A stretch of 64,000 bases of DNA from Gnetum montanum (lineage: Eukaryota > Streptophyta > Gnetopsida > Gnetales > Gnetaceae): positions 218,382-282,381 of the forward strand of contig MNCI01029516.1 of NCBI GenBank assembly GCA_015680685.1, given 5' to 3'. Shown here in pieces: positions 11,833-22,476 of the stretch. Every line of letters begins with the position of its first letter. Within the stretch, counting starts at the first letter, position 1. The notes under the pieces are model-generated. The model was not told where the DNA came from and did no database searches. It worked only from the letters and a program-made list of their open reading frames with translations. A program made the translations under genes and the position numbers.

Positions 11833-12527
11833 TATCTGTCTAAAACCTTGCCTGTACACTGCCCAGCATCTACGCTCATCAGTGTTCTCACTGCCCTATT
11901 GGACTCACTCCCTGCAAGTCTTTCAGCATCTACGCTGCCAACTTCATGTGGACTCTATCCATAGAAACCCCAGCATCTACGCTGCCAACTTCACGTGGAC
12001 TCTGTCCACAGAAACCCAAGCGTCTACGCTGCCAACTTCACGTGGACTCTGTCCACCGAAACCCCAGCGTCTATGCTACCAACTTCACGCTACACATTTT
12101 ACTCTACAGATTTTCCCTACGCTTCACATAAAGCTGTTAAAGTTTACGCTACATATTTTACTCACGCCGCATAGTTTATGCTACGTTGTTGTCTATTTAC
12201 GCTGCACGCTCTTACGCTGAACACCTTATCTACGCTGTACGCCAACTTTGTCCCTGCCATCCTTTACGCCTTAGATTTTTTTTATGCTGCACCCTTTATC
12301 CTATTTTATGCTGCAGCCTTTTACATTGTGCCCTGATGCTGTACATTGTCTAGCGTATATGCTGACCCACTTACGTCGTAGACTCATCTACGTCGACCAT
12401 ATATGCTACGTACATATACACTGTATACGCTGTCATTATATGTTGTTAGCTGAAGCATATACGATGTATGCTGCGTAGTACATTAATTTCACATCTTCAA
12501 ACTATTTCACATCCGCAACATATCATC
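11833..12527 (+). repeat. Element A leader with 47-bp tandem repeat and TACGCT motifs
   Basis: Copies of a 47-bp unit start at 11924, 11971, 12018 and 12065. Each begins CAGCATCTACGCTGCCAAC or a close variant. Two copies contain CACGTGGAC, a G-box core, and the first copy has CATGTG instead. The following 400 bp continue with dispersed TTTACGCT, TTATGCTGCA and similar motifs, as in U3. No gene is seen before the ATG at 12528. Confidence 0.8.
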
Positions 12528-15500
12528 ATGAACCCCGTGAACACCACCGCTGCCACTACCCAAGTCGCTAACATCCTAGACATCATGGCTGACCAACAGC
12601 CTGTTGCGCAACACCCCGGAGTACAACCCACAGCAGGGCCTCGCCGGTCCTTAAGGTTACAAGGGAGGAACCCAGCCTCCAACATTATAACCCAGGACTA
12701 GTATAACTTCATATGTATTAAGATACAAGCTGGCTTGGCTGTGGATCGAGCCGAAATGGAAGTAAAGAGGTAGTTCGAACTCTTTTACAGGGGGGGACGT
12801 GAGTTCATCCCTTCCCCGTATGATGTAATCCCCGTTCTAGAGCAGTACTTGGAGCTCTTCACACAACTCCTCCTGCACAGGCGCCACTCGTTGGATCAGC
12901 CTACGGTGGATCCTGAGCTGGAAGAAGAGGACGAATTCGCTGCCCAATCAAAGCACGAGGACTTCTATCACACCCTCAGTTCGCAAAACCATATCAACCC
13001 TATTTTTCATCCAGACACAAGGGAGATCATGCCCCTCCAACCCCTTAGGTTCACCCAGGCCCAAGCACCGCCACCAAAAACATCAGCGCTAGTGCATGTT
13101 CCTCCCCTGAACAACCCCCAACCCAACACATTCCCTCTCACAATCATCACCGCTACAGCTGCAAGCTCGTCCTCACAAGCACCGCCCCCTCACGATAGGG
13201 TGGGAGTGACATTGCCACCCTGAGTGATAGGGATGCCACACGTGATACCAGCATCCACATCTTCTCAGTACATCCCGCACATTCAAACGCATGCAGCCCC
13301 CTCGACCATCGTAACCCAACAAGGAGTCCCTTCGTACAACGTGGCCTGGCAATGGCCAACGATGGGTGCGCCATCACACCAACCCTCCTACCACCACGTG
13401 CCACCCCACACGGTGCCACCAGCCAACGCTCCCCCAGTGTAGCCATGACCATAGCAACAACAGCCTTTCCCCTATAACGTGCCATCCTTAGTGCCACCCA
13501 CTATAAACTTTCCACAAGCACAACCGCCGACCGCACAACTTTCCATCTTTTAACCCACCATTCAATAGTCTAACCCGTACAATATACCACAACCTCAAGC
13601 TGCCATGTTACCAAGTGCCCAAGATTGGGCAGACGCCAAAAAACTGATGCAAGAGTTAACTGACGAGGTGAAACGCCTCAAAACAGTCACCGACAGGGAG
13701 TTGAAGGTAGTGGATTTCTACCACGATGACCCCATCAGCTCTTCTGTCCCACCCTTAACTTTTCCCAAAGGCATCTCCTTGCCAACACTAACCAAATACA
13801 ATGGCAAGATAGACCCCAACACTCATTTAATAACATTTAGGTTAGAATGCGCGCTACTCCGGGCATGGCTCCATGCCATTCTCCGAGTGTTCCCCATGTC
13901 CCTCGCGGGGAGAGCACTTGATTGGTATCGGGCACTGCCAAGGAATTCCATCTTCTTCTTGGAAAACTTATTACACCAGTTCGTGACCAGGTTCAAATAC
14001 AACTTGAAACCCGAGGCCACACTGGATAGCCTCATACAGGTCAAGCAAGCACCCCTTGAACCTGTATAGAAATTTATTCAGAGGTGGAGCACCGCTCTCA
14101 ACGAGCTGCATGAGCCAATCTTCTAGACCTACCTGCTTACTATTCTAAAAGGGGCCGTTAACGATTTCTTTAAATCCAAGCTATACTACCTTAACATGCA
14201 TAATCTTAACTAAGCATTTGTACAAATTAAAAACATAGATGAAGCGGCCAAAAATAGCCATGACCTTGCATACCTAGCCTTTAAAAATCAACACACTAAA
14301 AAAGATAAAGAGAAGGCTAAGGCAACTATAGCGGTAATAGCGGGGGCGCAAGAACAAAACAAACCGCTGGTAACCCCTACTAACTACAATAAACCAACTC
14401 CCATAACCGCGCAAGAACCATCATCGCAACAGAACCCAACAAACCGTATGCGAAATTTTGAGAGGAAAGAACCCTCTCAATACATGCCTCTGCCAATGAA
14501 GCCATTCCATCTCTTCGATCAACTCTTAAAGGCTAGGTTAATGAAGCATAAACAGTTATCCCTTGTGGCCATCTAGAGACACGACCGGTTTTGTCAACTC
14601 GTTCAGAACCCAAGCCTAGCAACACCGGATGAGCCTCCCATACCCAAAGGCTTCAGAATGGATCTCTTTTGCAATTACCATCAACGAAATGGGCACGGTA
14701 TGGATTACTGTTTCACCTTGAAGTAGAATTTACAGCGGATGATCGATGATGGCCAAATCACCTTTGACGAGGCCAACCCGATCCAACCACAAAATCAAGC
14801 TATGGGGGTCTATAAAGACCCTTTGAACACTAAAGAGGAACCGTATGTTATTAATACAATCTATCTTGATGATGATTCCGAGGCATCCAACATCAACACC
14901 ATCTACCCTGAGTGTACACAACAAACATCCAACTGGTCGTTTATAGTTTGCATTCCTATTTCAGCGTCCACATCCATGCCCCAACCACCGCATGCCCCGC
15001 AGCGACCATATGTTGTTCAGATGCCCCCAGCTGTAGCAATGTCTAACACCATGACACGTGACAAGCCATACGTGGTGCGTGTCCCTCCTGTCATTTTCTC
15101 AAATGCACCAACCCCTCATACTCGGCCTACCCCTTTCGTAATCCGAGTACCACCAGCAGTCGCAACAGCGGAGGTCCAACCTCCGCAAAAACCAACCCCC
15201 TATGTCGTTAGGATGCCCGAAAGTCCTAATGATTACCAAGCCTCCACATCACAAATGCAAGGTGAACCTAGCCCCTACGTCATTAGGGTACCTGGCCAGC
15301 CTTCTAACCAATCACATCCGATGGTACAACCGCAACCCTACCCAGCTCCATATGTGGTAAAAGTCCCAGGGCAACCCGAGGTGCCAAGACCAGTCCCACC
15401 TCCACGCCGCACACGAGAACGCCTAGCAGATAGGCTTACGCATGAATGCGTGGAGAAGGAACGCCAACAGCTAGCTCTAGGGCCACCTAAGCCCACTCCG

Positions 15501-16711
15501 CTTAACTCTGTACCCATGTCATCATCTAACAACCAACCGAACACAGGCAACGAAGGTGAATCATCTGAAAAACATGAACCACCTAGAATGACAGTTCCGA
15601 ACAAGAATGACAAATCAACAAAACATGAAATAAAACTGTTGGGCCCAATGGATCCAGTCATTGTTGATAAAAACATCCCCAACAGTGGAGACTTCACTAC
15701 AGCCTTGACACAAGTCACCCAAGCATTGAAACAAAAGAACACTTCACTAAGCTTGTACGACTTGGTTCTAACATCCCAAACACATCGGAAAGCTTTAGTA
15801 CATATGTTAACGTCGATCCTAGTAAGCGAGGACTTTCCCCCAAACGAACCCTCCATTCATGCGGTAATGTACTCGCCTCACGGGACTACTCCTAAATCCT
15901 TAAGCTTTCATGATGACAACATTAAGGTGGACAGGAAAATAGTGGAGATAACAACAGCCCCCATGCTCATAATGATACATATAAACCAGTTCAAAATACA
16001 TAGGGTCCACATAGACGATGGAGCTGTAACAAATGTTGTGTCATACCCCATCATTGAGCAACTAGGGCTTACTGAGTTAATTAAACCAACCACAACTACA
16101 TGTTTAAAGTCATTCAGCAGGTCACGCATAATGGTAAAAGGTACAATAACCTTAGATTTCATAGTGGGAGACCAGTTCCCTACATCTGCCGACTTCCTAG
16201 TAGTTGATGAGATGCCAGGATTCAACCTAATATTGGGAAGACCCTAGTTGGCCCAACTGAGAGCTGTCTCCTCCCCTATACACCAGGAAATTCACCTGCC
16301 TTATGAGGGCGGTGAAATCATCATACACGGGGAAGAAGCTACTCCTATCATTTCATCACACATGGACATGGACCAAGGCTCAGAGGTCGAGCTCGAAAAT
16401 CCTAGCCAAAATGATAAGAATGTGCAACCACCGGTAAGCAGTAAACCTTTAGACGCGGAGCAAGAGCCTCCTAAAACAGAAACGCCTGCTCCTGATATTG
16501 TACATACGGCTTTCCAATTAGAAACTAACACAGAAATCATGCCAGCCACTGAAATATCTGAAAACACTGACACATGAACCACTCCATCAGACGTCCCTTG
16601 GACTGAGTTACCATTCAACGTGATCAACGAAGGGGACGCTAAATACAGAATCATACCTATTGACACATCGCCTAACATTAAAAGGAAAAAAATTAAAAAT
16701 TTACTAAAATG
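12528..16711 (+). pseudogene. Element A gag-pro, one frame of about 1,390 codons with ~15 stops
   Basis: Gag forms the capsid that packages the RNA, and the protease matures it. The start ATG (12528, MNPVNTTAATT) resembles the MIPATTTTTT start in element B. The Gag core lies at about residues 385-560 (13690-14220), including FPMSLAGRALDWYRALP. The zinc knuckle CNYHQRNGHGMDYC (C-x2-H-x4-H-x4-C) is near residue 713. Six PYVVRVPP-type repeats follow at residues ~825-950. The retropepsin has VHIDDGAVTN near 16010, where DDG replaces the usual DSG/DTG, and its flap and end motif NLILGRP is near 16225. Every interruption is a single stop codon and the frame never shifts. Most stops look like CAG-to-TAG or TGG-to-TAG/TGA transitions. 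Confidence 0.85.
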
Positions 16712-17030
16712 ATACCATCTCACCTAGTTCGAAACGACATTAAACTATAACATGTCCAAAACGATGTTAAACTACAACTCATCCGAAATGACACTAAACT
16801 ACGATAAATTGAAAAACAAAAAAAAATTATTATTAAACTATACTCCCAATCCAGAATGACGTTAAACTATCATGTCCGCAATGACATAAAACTAGCCACG
16901 ATCAGCAATGATTGGTCGACCGAGAAATCTATCCACATCCTTCAAAATGCTTCCTGATTACAAAGGGGCCCAAAATGGCCATAAACTACGCATGGGGCCC
17001 GAAATGGCCATAAACTAGTACTTGGTTTTC
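16712..17030 (+). repeat. Element A block-border repeat, copy set 1
   Basis: Degenerate tandem units such as 'gaaacgacattaaacta', 'gaaatgacactaaacta', 'gcaatgacataaaacta', 'aaaatggccataaacta' and 'gaaatggccataaacta' start right after the gag-pro stop. They lie between two convergent genes, sense gag-pro and the minus-strand gene. No gene is seen in this stretch. Confidence 0.75.
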
Positions 17031-17275
17031 ATTTATCTTTTATAATTACATTTCCGCATTGCACTTAAAATAGAAAACAAGCCAAAACATTTTACATTTC
17101 TGTGTCGTGTTTACAGTTAAACTCAAAATCGACAAAAAAATGGTTCTTACATGCAATGTTGTACAGTTACAAGTATCAACTATTTTCATCCATTTCAAAA
17201 TTTTCAAGTTACAGTTCCGGTATAAATCTGAGTTAAAAAACAACAGAAACTTAAAAATGAAGACACTAAACATCT

Positions 17276-20200
17276 GGGACGGGAGGGTCATCCCCTTTGA
17301 ATCCACTAGCATCAAGGGCCCTTGCTCCACTGGGGCCAGCTTCTTGAGCATCATCGCCACCTTCATCTTGAAAATACCAAAAAGAAACAACTAATATAAG
17401 AATAAGCGAATGTTAAAATTTTAAACATTATTCAATGAATTAACTTCATAAGGACAAAATGCTTATCATAGGAGATCCCCCTAAGCCGAATTCCAGCCGA
17501 CAAAGGATTTCCTCTTTTGAAACGCTGGTCCAATCTATCCCATCAAGGCCTAAGTCGACGTCTGCCAAAGTCTTTCCTTTGTCGACATCTGACCAAGTAG
17601 GACGTTTTAGGGGGAACTCGCCCACCGACACTTCCCCAGAAGTAGTTGTGATCACCCTTGTAGGAGACTCCATTTTCACAGTTGTATTCTGAGCAAAAGT
17701 ATCGAAGGCAGAATGCAGACCCAAACCCTCCACAAACATCTCTAGTTGGCTCTTTTCAATAGACACCTCTTTTAATGACTTATTGTAGTAATGTTTGTGA
17801 TTTTTCTCATCCTGACCCCACTTACGAACCTTGGAAGCGAAGGCTTTCCAATCTTGACATTTAAGGTTCAGGAGATCAACTTGGGTTACGCTCTGCCATT
17901 CTCCGAGTCAGCGATGCATGACAATTCAGTAGATTCCAATATCTGGTGTATGTAACCTCGGACGTTTGCCAAGAGCGATCACCACTTAGTCTGGCAACGG
18001 CGAACTCGTACCGAGCCTTCAGATCTTCACGTTCCACTGATAATTCAGAGACCTCCTTTTCTTTTTCTTGAATCTGTAGCCACAACTGCTCAATGGAACG
18101 CCTACAGGTCCATAACAACTTAGCGTTGTGCACAAGGCCTTCTGCAACTCCCTCATAAACAGGCCTTGGCACCTGCTCCACTTCTGGGGAAAGTGTCGTT
18201 AAACTTTCTATGCTAATTCTTTCAGAGGGATCCCATCTCAATTTAGCACCTACCCACGCGAAAAATACAAATGTTAAGACAATATAAACAAGATGTGAAA
18301 CTCCAAACCTCTAAATGATTTATACCTATATCAGGGTGGGCCTCCTAGATCCGCTCAACAACTTCCTCCGTGATCCTAGCCACAAAATCCATCTTACTTG
18401 GCATTTCTGTCCAATTAAGTGGCTCATGGGTATGGGATGAACGAACCTCCATGGTCCTCTCAGGGGGAACCGTCTTCATGGGTACGTCCAACCGCACCGT
18501 ACTGGTCTCGCTGCCTTCATCTGAACAAGATAAAAACATGAAAATAAAATACCATAGGATTCACAATCGATCAAGCAATTCAAAACGAAATAGAAAGGAA
18601 AATGTACCATGATCCTTGTCACCCTCTGGGGGGTCGTCCAAATCCAGATTTCCCTTAAATAAGCAACTGAACATTTGGTTGACAGCGTCTTGATCGTCCA
18701 ATGGTTCAATTTTAGTGGTATTTTCCTTTAACTCCTCCGTTCCTCCGCCCTGGCTCTTCTCCGTGTTTCCCTCCTCGTTATTCTTCTCCATGTTGGTCTC
18801 CTCCTCCTCGATGATAGTCTCTAAATCCTATTTCCTCACTGTTGTGATAATCAAGCCGAAAACATCAATGACACATAAGCGATTGAAGTAAAAGTTATAA
18901 ACAAAACAAAAACGATAAAGCAATAAGCAGGCGAGGTCCACTTACCCGGCATCTTGAAGCGTATGCGCTTCACGCGTGGCTGGTTCACATCGGAGACTTC
19001 CTCAGTCACGCGTTCAGGCCTTTTTAGCTTTGACTTGGCTTGGCCCACAGTCTCCTTGATGACCTATTCTACCCGTCTAGCAGTGTAGGGTATGTCGTAT
19101 GGCTCCAATCCCAAACTATCACGTGTGTGGATTGAAGCGCCAGATGATCCCCCCTGTAGTAATAGAAACGGATTCATCAATGCCTTCAGGTGCATCTTGG
19201 GATTTAGCTGTCTCAAGCAAGTGATTGATCCACGGGCGGGATAGTTGACCCCGATCCCGCAGAACAAACTTATTGTCCGCACGAACTACCAGGAACTCGG
19301 CAAAACGGCAAAGGTAACCAGCAAAGAATGCAAAGGTGAAGTGGGATTGCACCTCGACATTCGAACGCAACTGCACTATCTCCTTGTGCATGCCCGACAA
19401 CAAAAATTGGGCCCAGTTATATCGCATGCCCGTTTCCAAGATAGTTCACATGACACGAATAGCCTCAACCCCAAGACTCTTCACCTGGGAAAGGGTTTTA
19501 GGGAATACCCGTGCCCTGAACAGGGGATATAATTCATTCACTTCCACAACTTTTTCTTTCCCCTGCATCGGGAATCCCTTGGCACCCTTGGCCATGCCTA
19601 GCCAATCTTCCAACTCACGGATCTTCTGTAGCTCTTTATGAGCTCTATCTAATACTACATTTGAGCCATCTACCGGTACGCCAAATAAGTTCAAAAAGAA
19701 CTCAGGCGACAGACGAAGAACTACCTTGACACCCTTAATCCAGGTGCTGTAGTATGAGACAAACTCATTAAAAGAATCCACGACCCCAATCATTTCCCCT
19801 ATGGATGCGTCAGGACTCGGGGTCATAAAGAGCTCCATGAGGCTAGCATTATCCAGGCAACGAACGATGGACGGTGGAGCTTATCTACGCAACCACTTCT
19901 GAGCCTTGGTCACCCCCCCGAACTTCATCAACAAGGTAGTCTCGGTTCATCCGGTTGTCACTAGATCACCACCAGAAGGAACATCAACTGTAAAAGCAGT
20001 TTAAAATGGTATATCAGTGTAACTCAAAATAGTTGGACAAAACCACTAACATATCTAGGAACTGTTATCACTTACCGTTAGTGGCGGATTTAGATGTGCT
20101 GCCAAAGTCACGAGGGAAGACTGGCCCGTTGTCCGACCAGTCTTCATGAAGCCACCCACGAGCTTTGCACATTGCGAACGCTCTGGAGAACTGCTTATGA

Positions 20201-21767
20201 AAATGGACGATCGCTCCCTTCGTTTGACTCACTACGATTCCATGAAGGGTGGGGCCTGTCATGAATGCCTCCAGGGCAGTGTGAGTAAAAGCTAGTCCTT
20301 CATCCTCAAAGTATGTCCCGTTCGGGTTGACCTTCGACCTGTAAACAAATATATGTCAAAACAAGAAACAAACACTGAAATGGTGAAAGGAAAAAATAAA
20401 CATAAATAGTCCTACCTATCCACTCGGTACACTGTGCCGGGAGGATTCTGGAATAATGTGTGCGCGCGGGCAGCTATGAACAGAGTCTTGTTGAGGTAGT
20501 CTAACCCTCGTGGCAGTAGTGCCCACACACACGTTAATGGGCATTTTGACCTGGGCCCATGGGTAGAACCATCCTCGTTAACCAATGGCCCCTTGTCAAT
20601 GTCTTCTATGAAGACCATGACACCCTCTGCAGCTCCTGGTAGCATTGCCTCAAGCATGCTCCGTGCAATCACCTCGCTAAAGTTTGACCAGATGGCCACC
20701 TCGAAATTGTCTAACAGGAAGGTCAGAAATTCACATGCACCTTCCCTAAACCAAACCCCGTCGTCATCCATAGTTAGATCCGGGGGAGCTTCCCCAACCT
20801 CAACGGGGCCAACCCATGCTAAGACCCCAACAAGCTCAACAATGAGGAGGAAGCGCTTACTGTCCCTGTAAGCAATCAAGACGCCACGATAAATTAGCCA
20901 TGCTTCAAAAAAGCCTGAAAAGCACTAGTTTACATCATGAATAAGCACTTAAAATCTAAAAATTTTACTAACTGTTCACACTCAGCGTATATGCCACGTA
21001 AACCAGCGTATACGCCAATGAAATCGTTTACACTTAGCGAAATACACTACTTAACTCAGCGTATACGCTATACACTGAGCATATACGCTGCCTGACTCAG
21101 CGTATACGTCGACAATGAACTATTTTATGCTGTTGCCTGAACCTTTTATGCTCGGGGTATACGCCAGGGAAACCCTTAGTATATGTGCCCAAGTTCGTTT
21201 TCAGCGTAAGCAGTCTACGCCGGCACGGAACGAGCAAGTTTACGCTAGAAACATGAAAAGCAAGTCTACACCATAAAAACAACTACACACGCACAACGTA
21301 TACGCTGAACAAACCCTTGGTGTATACGCTGTCACAGTAAACAGAATTTATGCTGACAAAATAAACAAATCACGCTGACAATATTTCGTGCATAGAGGAC
21401 TCATGATGCCGTGGCTTACGCTGACATGTGCAGGAAAATTGCTTACGCTAATAAAACTGATTACACCCTGATAGTTTACGCTAATCTAACTTCAAGCTAT
21501 GAAATTACACTCGGCGTATACGTCGAAAACCCTCTACGCCGAAAACCCCCTACGCTCGGCGTATATGCCGAGACTGTCTACACCGAACAAGGGAAAGCAG
21601 AAAAAAATAATAACAGAGGTAGGGATCAGAGCCTACCTGTGGGATGTAACAGGCCATGATGAGATCCTTGGCCTAGGCAGGCCCTGCAGCATTGCTTCAG
21701 TCTTCTCCGCAAAGGTCAAATCGGGACCCTTCCTCCCCTGGCCTTCCACTTCTTTTCCTTTGTCCAT
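17276..21767 (-). pseudogene. Element A antisense spliced gene with a dead FCP1/NIF-like HAD domain
   Basis: Minus-strand exons with GT-AG junctions: 21767-21637, 20865-20416, 20338-20076, 19987-18946, 18838-18608, 18520-18326, 18249-17446, and a possible acidic last exon near 17366-17276. Phases join correctly at the first six junctions. Exon 2 aligns with plant FCP1-like phosphatase domains: FLLIVELVGVLAW where the family has hhhhDxDxhL, then FREGACEFLTFL, NFEVAIWS, and LFIAARAHTLFQNPPGTVY where the family has hhhDDs-NPP. The catalytic Asp pairs are gone, so no phosphatase activity is expected. Exon 4 encodes an unknown domain (FLNLFGVPVDG, ELEDWLGMAKG, YNWAQFLL). Exon 7 has a likely coiled coil. 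Damage: three stops in exon 4, a six-G run shifting frame near 19155, a stop near 18360, and a frame break near 17880. The domain call is from motif memory; the splice structure is seen directly. Confidence 0.75.
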
Positions 21768-21990
21768 CTCGGCCTCCTCTACGCTGATTGCACAAGTTTA
21801 CGCTGAGGACTGTTTATGCTGGCGTCTGAAATCCTACACTCCGCGTCTATGCTGGGGTTTAGTGATTGGGCGTCTACGCTAAGGATTACACTTTGGCATC
21901 TACGCTCATGAGTAAATTTACACTTACGCCAGGGCACGATTGTCTACGCTTACGCTTTAACAGTTTACGCTCCGTCGCTTACGCTCACGA
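20960..21990 (-). promoter_or_regulatory. TACGCT / GCGTATACGC motif field at the 5' end of the A antisense gene
   Basis: This field covers intron 1 and the 5' untranslated region of the antisense gene. Cagcgtatacgc, tttacgctgac, gtctacgct and variants recur every 20-40 bp, for example near 20985, 21005, 21058, 21095, 21300, 21515, 21545, 21780, 21895 and 21965. The same words crowd the U3 region and leader of this element (10800-12480) and are rare in its coding parts. Because they are palindromic they read the same on both strands. Confidence 0.75.
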
Positions 21991-22024
21991 TTTAAAGTAA
22001 GAAACAAATGAAACCCCCCCCCTT

Positions 22025-22033
22025 CTTTATATA
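22025..22033 (-). promoter_or_regulatory. Candidate TATA box of the A antisense gene
   Basis: TATATAAAG on the minus strand, about 258 bp upstream of the exon 1 ATG at 21767 and just outside the motif field. A start site near 21995 would place the whole TACGCT field in the transcribed 5' leader and intron 1. This rests on position and sequence only. Confidence 0.5.
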
Positions 22034-22239
22034 GCGCTCCACTAATGCTGACGTTGCCGTTTACGCCGCCATTGCTCCTTTTTCCCATTTTGTGCCTTTT
22101 CACTTGGTTTTTGCTAAATTTGTCCGAAAAAAGAAAAAATAATAATAAAAAAACAAAAAATAAAAGTTATTAAAAATAGAGATTATTACGTCTTGATTCC
22201 CCCATGGACCCCATTTCACATGTTTACACTAAACATTCT

Positions 22240-22380
22240 AGTGTAAACCCAACTAAGGCTCGATATGGCCTTAAACTGCCATTTCCCAACCCAGGGACGG
22301 CCTGGTATGGCCTTAAACTGCCACTTGTGGCCCGGCAAGGCCTTAAACTGCCGTACTTCCCAGTGTGGCGATAATCCACC
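22240..22380 (+). repeat. Element A block-border repeat, copy set 2
   Basis: Three clear units: 'cgatatggccttaaactgcc', 'ggtatggccttaaactgcc' and 'ggcaaggccttaaactgcc', spaced ~40-55 bp. They stand just upstream of pol and of the pyrimidine-rich acceptor-like site at 22428-22447. Confidence 0.75.
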
Positions 22381-22427
22381 ATTATGCATGTACACATAGT
22401 TTAAAATTACCAAAAGGCATAGAACAT

Positions 22428-22447
22428 TTCCCCTTTCTCTTATTCAG
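22428..22447 (+). promoter_or_regulatory. Candidate 3' splice site before pol
   Basis: A pyrimidine-rich run ending CTTATTCAG lies 29 bp before the pol ATG at 22477. Ogre-type elements are known to splice an intron between protease and RT. If this site is used, the excised sense intron would contain the whole antisense gene. I did not find a convincing donor after pro. Confidence 0.4.
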
Positions 22448-22476
22448 CTCTCTGTTTATTGGTAGGAGCAAGCTCA

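Noticed and set aside
12468-12527. Earlier Gag start at 12468
   Set aside because: It is in frame, but the residues before 12528 have no counterpart in element B, whose Gag starts with a segment like the one at 12528.
15338-15856. 172-codon open frame on the minus strand
   Set aside because: It lies fully inside A's gag-pro and mirrors the proline-rich linker; the antisense exons with splice sites begin only beyond 17276, so this is a shadow.
20960-21990. CRISPR-like array of short repeats
   Set aside because: Repeats are palindromic, degenerate and irregularly spaced with no constant unit or spacer length, and the context is a plant retrotransposon.
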